In this document: positions 57,512 through 64,000 of the stretch, piece after piece
Numbering within the stretch: the stretch's first letter is position 1
Layout: every line of letters begins with the position of its first letter
Assembly (NCBI RefSeq): GCF_010468615.1
Contig: NZ_WUEH01000013.1
Coordinates: 1-64,000, forward strand
Direction of reading: 5' to 3'
Source of the DNA: Pseudodesulfovibrio sp. JC047
Lineage (GTDB): Bacteria > Desulfobacterota > Desulfovibrionia > Desulfovibrionales > Desulfovibrionaceae
DNA length: 64,000 nt
Translations under genes and position numbers: made by a program
Notes under the pieces: generated by a model
The model's input: the letters and a program-made list of their open reading frames with translations, nothing else
What the model was told of the DNA's origin: nothing
The model's database searches: none

Positions 57512-58072
57512 ATGAGAATTGTTGGCGGAAAATACAAGGGACGCAGGCTCAAAACCTGCGAAGGGCCGGGCTATCGACCGGCCACCATGAAAGTGCGTGA
57601 ATCCATTTTTTCCATGCTGATGGCGCGGGGTGTGGATTTTGCGACAGTTCGTGTCATTGACATGTTTGCAGGCTCAGGCAGTCTGGGGGTTGAATGCCTG
57701 AGTCGAGGTGCGACAACAGCCTGGTTTATTGAGAAAAGTTCAAAGGCCGCTGGGTTGATACGAAAGAATCTGGCTGACTTGGGAGTTGCGAGAGAAAGCG
57801 CAAGGGTGGTCAGTAAGGACCTTTTTGGTGTATTGTCCCAGAAACCGGAAATACCTTTTGATCTGGTTTTTATTGACCCGCCCTATGGAAAAGACTTATT
57901 GGTCCCGGCTTTGGAAAAGGCGTTACAGAAAGGGTGGATCGCACCCGGCGCGCTGGTCCTTGCCGAAGTGGAAACAGCTGTGAAAGCTCCAACAGAAGGG
58001 CCGATTGCGGAAATGGATGTATTAACAGATCGTGAATACGGTCAAACCAGGATATTTTTATGGCGGAATTAG
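57512..58072 (+). CDS. rsmD: 16S rRNA (guanine966-N2)-methyltransferase
   Basis: 186 residues. N-terminal RIVGGKYKGRRL, then SAM motif DMFAGSGSLGVECLSRGA and the catalytic DPPYGK. It methylates G966 of 16S rRNA. It starts two bases after the upstream stop and overlaps coaD by 13 bases, a common bacterial pair. Confidence 0.95.
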   Translation: MRIVGGKYKGRRLKTCEGPGYRPATMKVRESIFSMLMARGVDFATVRVIDMFAGSGSLGVECLSRGATTAWFIEKSSKAAGLIRKNLADLGVARESARVVSKDLFGVLSQKPEIPFDLVFIDPPYGKDLLVPALEKALQKGWIAPGALVLAEVETAVKAPTEGPIAEMDVLTDREYGQTRIFLWRN

Positions 58073-58590
58073 ACCCTCGTCTGGCAGTGTACCCCGGAAC
58101 ATTCGATCCCTTGACCATGGGACATGTGAGCTTGACTCGGCGTGGCCTGAAAGTTTTTGATACGGTTATTTTGGCTGTTGCACAAAGTACCCCCAAAAAA
58201 ACGTTATTTTCCATTGAGGAACGTGTTGAATTGGCGAAAGAGGTTTTTCGCGATGAACCCAATGTCATTGTCGAACCATTCGATTGCCTGTTGATCGATT
58301 ATGTTCAGGACAAGGGCGCGGAAGCGATCATGCGTGGTCTGCGTGCGGTTTCCGATTTTGAATATGAATTTCAGATGGCGCTCATGAACCGAAAATTGGT
58401 ACCCGAGATTGAAACCGTTTTCATGATGACCGATTTCAAGTGGATGTACCTGAGTTCCACGATCGTGAAGGAAGTCGCTGAATACGGTGGAGATGTGTGT
58501 GGACTGGTCCCTGGTCCCGTCGTGAAGGCTCTGAATATCAAGTACGGCTTTTCCTATGGGTGCGGTGGCAACAAGAAGAAAGGGAAATGA
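58060..58590 (+). CDS. coaD: Phosphopantetheine adenylyltransferase
   Basis: 176 residues. The nucleotidyltransferase motif YPGTFDPLTMGHVSL is present with ISSTI-like LSSTIVKEVAEYGG and MRGLRAVSDFEYEFQMA. It makes dephospho-CoA. Its start lies inside rsmD, and its stop overlaps the miaA start (ATGA). Confidence 0.96.
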   Translation: MAELDPRLAVYPGTFDPLTMGHVSLTRRGLKVFDTVILAVAQSTPKKTLFSIEERVELAKEVFRDEPNVIVEPFDCLLIDYVQDKGAEAIMRGLRAVSDFEYEFQMALMNRKLVPEIETVFMMTDFKWMYLSSTIVKEVAEYGGDVCGLVPGPVVKALNIKYGFSYGCGGNKKKGK

Positions 58591-59519
58591 GCAGAAAACC
58601 TCCCATAGTATGTTTGCTGGGGCCGACCGGAACCGGCAAGACCGCAGCCGCTATCGCTGTTTCCAAACGGGTGGCAGCCTCTGTCATCAACTTTGATTCC
58701 AGACAGGTCTACCGGGATTTCCCCCGTATTACTGCGCAGCCGGACGTTGAGGAGCAGGCCGTGTGTCCGCATCTCTTGTACGGTTTCTTGGATACCGAAG
58801 ATAAAATGACTGCTGCCCGATTTGTTGCCATGGCGGTGGAGCAAATCGAAGCGGTCCGAGAGCAGGGGCGTTTACCCATTCTTGTCGGCGGGACCGGATT
58901 GTATTTGCGGTCCCTGCTTTCAGGGATTGCACCCATCCCTGAAATTCCTGCACAGGTCCGGCAGCAGGTTCTTGATCGAATTGCGGTCGAAGGACCACAG
59001 GTGCTTCATGCGGAATTGAAGCTGACCGATCCTGACTATGCCGCCAAAATTCATCCGAATGATACCCAGCGCAACGCCCGGGCCGCGGAAGTATATCTGT
59101 CCACAGGTCGGACCATGACATGGTGGCATACGGAAAGCGAATACGCTCCGGCTCCGTATGACGCTTTGAAAATCGGTATGAAAGTGGATTTGAATGAATT
59201 GACTCCGCGTTTGGCCGAACGGATCGGCGAGATGGTGGAGCAGGGAGCTGTGGACGAGGCCAAGGCGGCCTTGGTGCGGTGTTCCAATCCGGATGCGCCG
59301 GGGTGGACCGGCATTGGGTGCGCTGAATTGTTCGCCTTTTTGCAAAAAGAATTCTCGCTTGAGCAGGCCAGGGATGCGTGGATAAAGAATACCCGGGCCT
59401 ATGCGAAGCGGCAAATCACCTGGTTCAAGAAGGAATCAGATATTATCTGGTTTGCTCCCGGGCAAAATGAAGCAATTGCCGATTGTGTGGAGCAGTGGCT
59501 GGCTGGTTTCGACGATTAA
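58587..59519 (+). CDS. miaA: tRNA dimethylallyltransferase
   Basis: 310 residues. P-loop GPTGTGKTA (about residues 12-20), INFDSRQVYRDF and YAKRQITWFKKE are standard MiaA motifs. It isopentenylates A37 of UNN-decoding tRNAs. The ATG overlaps the coaD stop; the stop shares TTAA with the convergent sixA-like gene. Confidence 0.95.
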   Translation: MSRKPPIVCLLGPTGTGKTAAAIAVSKRVAASVINFDSRQVYRDFPRITAQPDVEEQAVCPHLLYGFLDTEDKMTAARFVAMAVEQIEAVREQGRLPILVGGTGLYLRSLLSGIAPIPEIPAQVRQQVLDRIAVEGPQVLHAELKLTDPDYAAKIHPNDTQRNARAAEVYLSTGRTMTWWHTESEYAPAPYDALKIGMKVDLNELTPRLAERIGEMVEQGAVDEAKAALVRCSNPDAPGWTGIGCAELFAFLQKEFSLEQARDAWIKNTRAYAKRQITWFKKESDIIWFAPGQNEAIADCVEQWLAGFDD

Positions 59520-60004
59520 CTTTCTCCGATGACACCCAATTGTACGGGGGTCAAATACCAGTTCAATGTTCCGCATTGGTGGGTCATGTCCATCTCAAGT
59601 TGCATGAGACCGCCATTCTCGATGGCGATATCTACTGGAGTTCGTGTCGTCAGAATGTGGGACGCCAAGGCTCCGAGTGAGGGAAGATGCCCTACAATGA
59701 GTATTGATTCCAACCCGTTGTAATCGCGGATGTAGTCGAGTGTCTTTTGTGCAGGTGTCATGGCCGTGACAACGTCGGTCACCTGAATTCTTGACGGGGG
59801 ATATCCCGTGTATTCCGCCATGATTCTGGCCGTTTCCAAGGTGCGGGTTTTGGGGCTGGTTACGATCAGTTCAAATCCCAGGCCGAGGACCTGTGCGGCT
59901 CGGGCTGATTTTTCGATTTGTTCCCGTCCCACAGGACTTAATGGCTGATGTTTGTCAAGTTCTTTTGACAGACAGACACCGTGTTGCATTAAATGGATTC
60001 GCAT
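59516..60004 (-). CDS. sixA: SixA-like histidine phosphatase
   Basis: 162 residues, histidine-phosphatase fold. His8 lies in MQHG, where RHG is usual, so the first motif has Gln in place of Arg. The second His is in VGHLPSLG. LIVTSPKTRTLETARIM fits SixA. In E. coli SixA dephosphorylates HPt/NPr. The HPt gene at 48487 is a possible but unproven substrate. GGGGAG precedes ATG 60004. Confidence 0.82.
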   Translation of the reverse strand: MRIHLMQHGVCLSKELDKHQPLSPVGREQIEKSARAAQVLGLGFELIVTSPKTRTLETARIMAEYTGYPPSRIQVTDVVTAMTPAQKTLDYIRDYNGLESILIVGHLPSLGALASHILTTRTPVDIAIENGGLMQLEMDMTHQCGTLNWYLTPVQLGVIGES

Positions 60005-60161
60005 GTCCAACTCCCCTATCTGGTTGCCGTATTTCGTCATGGTATCATTCGCTTGGGGGCGCGGCAAGCGGCTTGCAGAAAAGCGGTAACCACGATACAT
60101 GCCGTTGAGTTTGATTATCTCACGCCGCGTGCGGTTTTGAATACTTGAGGACACTACATAT

Positions 60162-61058
60162 ATGGCACTTCGTCTTGTTCTTCCTATTTTATTGTCGGTT
60201 TTTTTGCTTACTCCTTCGGCGTATGCCTTTCAGGGATACGTCCAACACGTTGGCGAGGGGGGGGCGATAGCCTGGGGGAGTGGTGAGCTTTCCGTTGTTC
60301 AATCCGTTGAAAAAAAAGACGATGAAGTTACTCCGTATACCCCTTTGGCGATTCGAAAAGCCGTGTCCAAGGCCCGTCGGCTGTTGTTGGATATGGTTTT
60401 GTCCACCCGAATCAACGCCAAGCGGACTGTGAGCAGTGCGTTGGCGAATGATCGCCTCTTGGCGAGTCAGGTGCGAGGTTTGGTCCACAATTCACTTTTT
60501 CGTGGACCGTCTCATCTGGACACAGAAGGCAGTGTGCAGGTTTCGGAACGATTTCGGGGAAAGCTGGCTGAGTTGATTTTTCCGACGACCATTCAATTCC
60601 AAAGCGGTATCCCGCCGAAACTCTCCACATATATGGAGCAGAGTGAAACAGAACTTGAAGCGGTTGGTTCCGCGATAACGGGATACTCTGGGCTTGTTAT
60701 TGACGCTCGGGGAATGCGTTTGACTCCTGCATTGGCACCTAATGTGTATGGTCAGGATGGACTCGGGGTATATGGTGCTTTTTTGGTGAGCCGAGCCAAT
60801 GCCGTCAATAAAGGCGTTGTCGCCTATGCAAACACGTCTGATTTGACGGTCCTTCGTGAACGGGTAGGGAACAATCCTCTCCGGGTCAAGGCAGTCAGTG
60901 CCTATGGTTCCTGGCGCACCGATGTCGTGATCGAATCATCCATGGCCAGTTTGGTCCGTGCGGTTTTGAAGGCCGGAAATATCGTTGAGAATTGTGCGGT
61001 CGTCATTCTTGTTGATGACTCCGTTCCCTCGGAAATTATTGAAACTGAAATACAATAG
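60162..61058 (+). CDS. Exported protein of unknown function (LPP20/FlgT-like region)
   Basis: 298 residues with a cleavable signal peptide (about residues 1-22, ending SAYA). The mature part begins with FQGYVQHVGEGGAIAWGSG; a helical patch (RKAVSKARRLLLDMVLSTRI) recalls the N-terminal regions of LPP20 or FlgT-like proteins, which is a weak match. It is immediately followed by another exported protein. Confidence 0.65.
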   Translation: MALRLVLPILLSVFLLTPSAYAFQGYVQHVGEGGAIAWGSGELSVVQSVEKKDDEVTPYTPLAIRKAVSKARRLLLDMVLSTRINAKRTVSSALANDRLLASQVRGLVHNSLFRGPSHLDTEGSVQVSERFRGKLAELIFPTTIQFQSGIPPKLSTYMEQSETELEAVGSAITGYSGLVIDARGMRLTPALAPNVYGQDGLGVYGAFLVSRANAVNKGVVAYANTSDLTVLRERVGNNPLRVKAVSAYGSWRTDVVIESSMASLVRAVLKAGNIVENCAVVILVDDSVPSEIIETEIQ

Positions 61059-61060
61059 GC

Positions 61061-61963
61061 ATGAGTTTGATAATGCGGAATATTTTGAGAATTGGTGTTG
61101 TCCTGACGGTTGTTTTGTTTCAGTCCCTGGCTTTGGCTGGGACCGTGGATGTCTTTCGTGCCACGGAAGAGACTGTTTCTCCCATGAAAATGCGTTCGGA
61201 AGCCATGGCAGAAGGGTTTGCTCTGGCGGTCGTGGATGAGGCCCTGCTCATGCTGCCTGATTTGGATTTTCTGCGTGCCGAAGCTCTGAAAATGTATTTT
61301 ACCGGACGCGCTGAACCGTATGTTCAAGGGTACAAATTGCTTTCGTCCAAAGAGGTCGATGGCGGACTGTCCATGCGGATTGATGTACGGGTGAATAGAC
61401 GGACATTGCGTGACCAAATGAAAAGAATGGGGCTTTTTGAAACAGTGCAGACTCCGTTGTCAGCATCCGTGGTGTGGCCCGAGAATATTTCGAAAGACGA
61501 TATGGCCGTATTGCAAGAACTGGTAACCCTGACAGGGCTGGAATTGGAAGAGACTGTTTTTCCGGCATTCTCTCTGGAATATACCAAAGAAAATGCGTAT
61601 AAAGGGCGTCTGGTGCTGGAAAATCGTGAATGGCTCAGTATCAACAAGGACCTGGCGGTGGTCTGGGTTGATGTGTGGTCTCGGTATTTTGGGCAGTCGC
61701 AGTCAAAGGCGACGGCTCCCAAAATGAATCTGCTGACGATTTCCGGTTGGTTTTCACCGGATGGTGTCCTGGAGTTTGATCGTGTTCTCAGAGGATGGGA
61801 GTCGGCTGTTCAGGAAGCAAAATTGGTCGATATGGATATGCAGCCCACTGGCGTCGGTGCGACATGGGATGTGACGATTTTGAATCGCGACCGTCTGGAT
61901 ATGTTGTTACAGTCATTTCTGCCACAGCGTGGTTTGATGTTTCAAATGACGCAGGGAGACTAA
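61061..61963 (+). CDS. Exported protein resembling DUF2066
   Basis: 300 residues with a signal peptide (about residues 1-26, ending LALA). The pattern RSEAMAEGFALAVVDEALLML and YVQGYKLLSSKEVDGG, then RRTLRDQMKRMGL, resembles DUF2066 proteins. It starts two bases after the previous gene and 19 bases before the CDP-alcohol transferase. Start could be 61061 or 61073. Confidence 0.65.
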   Translation: MSLIMRNILRIGVVLTVVLFQSLALAGTVDVFRATEETVSPMKMRSEAMAEGFALAVVDEALLMLPDLDFLRAEALKMYFTGRAEPYVQGYKLLSSKEVDGGLSMRIDVRVNRRTLRDQMKRMGLFETVQTPLSASVVWPENISKDDMAVLQELVTLTGLELEETVFPAFSLEYTKENAYKGRLVLENREWLSINKDLAVVWVDVWSRYFGQSQSKATAPKMNLLTISGWFSPDGVLEFDRVLRGWESAVQEAKLVDMDMQPTGVGATWDVTILNRDRLDMLLQSFLPQRGLMFQMTQGD

Positions 61964-61982
61964 GAGAGGAGGCCATACCGCC

Positions 61983-62549
61983 GTGTCTCGTGATGCCATT
62001 TGGACGATTCCCAATATCCTGACAATCATTCGGATTCTTTTGACTCCGGCATTTGTCATGGCGTATATTTCCGAAAATTTCAATTTTGCCTGGATACTCT
62101 TTGCCATTGCCGGGTTGACTGATGCGCTGGATGGCTTTTTGGCGCGGATATGGAACCAGCGGTCGCAGCTCGGTGCCATGCTCGATCCGCTGGCCGACAA
62201 AGTCCTGCTCGTGACCTCTTTTATTTGTCTTGCCCTCAAGGGGTGGATTCCTGATTGGTTTGCCGTACTGGTTGTCAGTCGTGATGTCATTATTGTTGGC
62301 GGGTTGGCCGTGCTTCATTTCTGGGGAATCGAAGTTCGAAGTCGGATTCATCCTATCTGGATCAGCAAAATCACCACCGCCGCCCAGATCTTTTTGGTTA
62401 TTTTTGTCATGATCCAACGCTCTTTCGGCTTGGATTTCCCTTCCATTCAAGCTTTGATGGTTTGGACCACCGCTCTTTTGACCATTATTTCTGGAATAGC
62501 CTACGTCCGTCGTGGTTTTGAACTGTTTTCTGAGGGAACTAACGGATAA
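61983..62549 (+). CDS. CDP-alcohol phosphatidyltransferase
   Basis: 188 residues, several membrane helices. The active-site pattern is seen as GLTDALDGFLARIWNQRSQLG then MLDPLADKVLL. The product could be a phosphatidylglycerol-phosphate-type lipid or another CDP-alcohol derivative; a second family member (17518) exists. GTG 61983 is about ten bases after GAGGAGG. Convergent neighbours follow. Confidence 0.87.
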   Translation: MSRDAIWTIPNILTIIRILLTPAFVMAYISENFNFAWILFAIAGLTDALDGFLARIWNQRSQLGAMLDPLADKVLLVTSFICLALKGWIPDWFAVLVVSRDVIIVGGLAVLHFWGIEVRSRIHPIWISKITTAAQIFLVIFVMIQRSFGLDFPSIQALMVWTTALLTIISGIAYVRRGFELFSEGTNG

Positions 62550-62674
62550 CGCCACATCCAATGTATGGCAGTGTGTTGCATTGGCGCGGAGAGGGGGGGC
62601 GTGTTTCGTCTCGAACCAGAGACTTACACTCTCGATAAGTGGGGTAGAAAGGACTTTGGGACCGAATATATGAG
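62550..62674 (+). other. Short intergenic stretch with inverted repeat
   Basis: CGCC...CCAATG and CATTGGCG (about 62551-62587) form a spaced inverted repeat without a T-run. No gene is seen. The rest is G-rich (run of seven G near 62593). Confidence 0.4.
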
Positions 62675-62703
62675 AAAAGCCCGATTCCAAAGGAACCGGG
62701 CTT
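62675..62703 (-). terminator. Rho-independent terminator for tatA
   Basis: Minus strand AAGCCCGGTTCC-TTT-GGAATCGGGCTT with UUUU following; one internal mismatch. Confidence 0.8.
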
Positions 62704-62729
62704 GATGGTCTCAAAAGACTGAATGTCGA

Positions 62730-62927
62730 TTAATTTTCTTTCTTTTTCTCGTTTGTATCGTCTTTGGGGGTGACGTCGATTTCGTCAGGTTCGCTTGTTG
62801 CCCGTTTGAAATTGCTGATGGCCTTGCCGATGCCACCACCAATTTCGGGTAATTTTTTGGCACCAAAGATGACCAGGACTATAACGAGAATTATTAACAG
62901 TTCCCAAACTCCGAATCCGCCGATCAT
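62730..62927 (-). CDS. tatA: Twin-arginine translocase subunit TatA/E
   Basis: 65 residues. One N-terminal transmembrane helix ([17 protein letters not shown]), the [17 protein letters not shown] hinge and an amphipathic helix, then a charged tail. It polymerises to form the Tat export pore; tatB/tatC are not adjacent. Standard length for TatA is slightly longer. Confidence 0.95.
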   Translation of the reverse strand: MIGGFGVWELLIILVIVLVIFGAKKLPEIGGGIGKAISNFKRATSEPDEIDVTPKDDTNEKKKEN

Positions 62928-63155
62928 ATATTGCCTCCAATTTGGTGAAAGTCCGCATGATTATTTATTGACTGAGCCTATACACCCGGGCACATGCACA
63001 GTCAAGGTTCTGAGCCCTTTTCGCGTCCCGGCACCACGCGGATAAAATGGCTGCTTCATCCTTTACAATCAAGGGTATGCGCCTTACATCTTCGAAGACC
63101 GGGAAGTGAGTATGTTCACGGTTGCAGCCCATATGTCAAACAAGAATGAGCTATC
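62928..63155. other. Divergent intergenic region tatA / 63156
   Basis: 228 bases with no plausible gene. GGAGG (minus, about 62932-62936) is the tatA ribosome site. I could not assign confident promoters. Confidence 0.4.
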
Positions 63156-63554
63156 ATGAATGATATAACACGATTGCCTGGAGACACCTGTCTGTTTTAT
63201 GTCCGGGGGCGGTGCCTCTACGAGGAACGGCTGAACCCCGGATATACCAAGTCCTGGCGGTGCCAGGTCCTTGCGAGGTGGGAGTCGAAGTTTGACGATT
63301 TCATTGCCCGGGCGGAGTTTTTTGGTGTTGAACAAGAGCGCATCCCGGATTTGTGGGACACGCAATTTCAACGGATGGCTCGGGACGTGTTTCATTGCCA
63401 GATGTATACCTATTCACCCGGTGTGGAACTTCCGGGATGTCGAAATCAATTGGACGCCATTTGTATTCATGGCCTGCCAAAGTGTCATGGACGGTGCCGT
63501 CATTACTCGATTGAACGGCATGAACTCGATCTCACAGATAAATCAGGAGAATGA
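63156..63554 (+). CDS. Cys-rich hypothetical protein
   Basis: 132 residues with at least eight Cys and several His residues (CLFYVRGRCLYEERL at the N-terminus, then CRNQLDAICIHGLPKCHGRC). The pattern suggests zinc or Fe-S binding, with a CCCH-like N-terminal motif. No family recognised. The next gene begins three bases after its stop. Confidence 0.7.
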   Translation: MNDITRLPGDTCLFYVRGRCLYEERLNPGYTKSWRCQVLARWESKFDDFIARAEFFGVEQERIPDLWDTQFQRMARDVFHCQMYTYSPGVELPGCRNQLDAICIHGLPKCHGRCRHYSIERHELDLTDKSGE

Positions 63555-63556
63555 AC

Positions 63557-64000
63557 ATGTTGCTTTCTTTTCCCACACTGCACCCTGAATTGTGGACGGG
63601 TGCTTCCTTGGAAGGATTGTGTTTTTTTGATCCGGGATTGAATGAAGATATTTTGACTGGTGCGTTTCGTCCGGACGAGCTTCCGCTTGACTCCAAGACG
63701 GCGACAGCCCTCATCAATGATTGCTTGCGGTTTGGAGAACAGTTCAAGGACCCCAGTGAAATGGCGTATTTTGGGGCCATGACATCCGACGACTTTTATG
63801 AAGGGTCAAGCATGTCCATTCAGAAACAATTGACCCGTCAATTTGACGATGGATTGGGAACCAAGCAGGAGCGCGAGGCAAAGGAAGCGCGTGCAAAGGC
63901 GCAATTTATTTTGCTTCTGGCCTGGTTTTTTGAAGAACGAATGATTGAATTGGCCGGATTGGAGCAGGGGATCAAGGCAAATTGGAAGTCCATGGATCAG
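63557..64000 (+). CDS. Hypothetical protein, truncated by the window end
   Basis: At least 148 codons with no stop before 64000. ATG 63557 follows AGGAG. The visible part is soluble and helical at its C-terminus (ARAKAQFILLLAWFFEERMIEL). The family is not recognised; it is probably an operon partner of the Cys-rich gene. Confidence 0.65.
   Translation, partial: MLLSFPTLHPELWTGASLEGLCFFDPGLNEDILTGAFRPDELPLDSKTATALINDCLRFGEQFKDPSEMAYFGAMTSDDFYEGSSMSIQKQLTRQFDDGLGTKQEREAKEARAKAQFILLLAWFFEERMIELAGLEQGIKANWKSMDQ

Overview
This 64 kb window looks like chromosomal backbone of a sulfate-reducing deltaproteobacterium of the Desulfovibrio/Pseudodesulfovibrio type. This is inferred from gene content and protein style: a MucR-type regulator, a ThiD-ThiN fusion, an H-NOX chemoreceptor, paaK with an ACT gene, many lineage-specific short proteins, and long GC-rich intergenic palindromes. 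No rRNA, CRISPR array, prophage or plasmid functions were seen. One tRNA gene and one truncated insertion sequence at the left edge are present.

Layout. 1-748: end of an IS481-like element, then two inverted copies of a REP-like palindromic repeat. 0.7-4.2 kb: small regulators (TetR, MucR, a MerR-like coiled-coil protein) and two unknown proteins. 4.2-12.1 kb: thiD-thiN, tRNA-Leu, then the protein-quality-control series tig-clpP-clpX-lon. 12.1-18.1 kb: M23 peptidase, CBS protein, pcm, a DUF368 (PopT-type) lipid carrier translocase, an Mrp/ApbC ATPase, pgsA. 18.4-28.4 kb: ftsB-like, TPR, lipoprotein, fbp, tsaD, trxA-trxB, bamD, an aldehyde-dehydrogenase-like orphan, an EF-G paralogue, DUF2062. 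28.6-34.1 kb: signal transduction (MCP with a C-terminal H-NOX heme domain, cheA, cheB). 34.2-39 kb: DUF190-crcB, CYTH, and an N-degron cluster clpS-clpA-aat. 39-46 kb: uvrB, K+ channel, ligA, dapB, cardiolipin synthase. 47-54 kb: MATE pump, lone HPt protein, ACT protein and paaK, nitroreductase, rsfS, gpmI. 54-64 kb: DMT exporter, LOG protein, beta-CASP hydrolase, rsmD-coaD-miaA, sixA-like, two exported proteins with a CDP-alcohol transferase, tatA, and two unknown genes, the last running off the end.

The most striking unannotated signal lies upstream of paaK on the minus strand. A 17-residue leader peptide with five consecutive Phe codons (six in total) ends four bases before the 5' arm of a plausible antiterminator, and a Rho-independent terminator follows 43 bases before paaK. 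This is the arrangement of a phenylalanine transcription attenuator, and it would tie phenylacetate-CoA ligase expression to the supply of charged tRNA-Phe.

Other points of interest are the C-terminal H-NOX domain on the chemoreceptor, a CheA with unusual inserted domains, the complete ClpS-ClpA-Aat N-end-rule module, repeated TGTTCA/TGAACA elements around the promoter of the MerR-like gene, and a recurring TAAAAATCTAGA intergenic motif.
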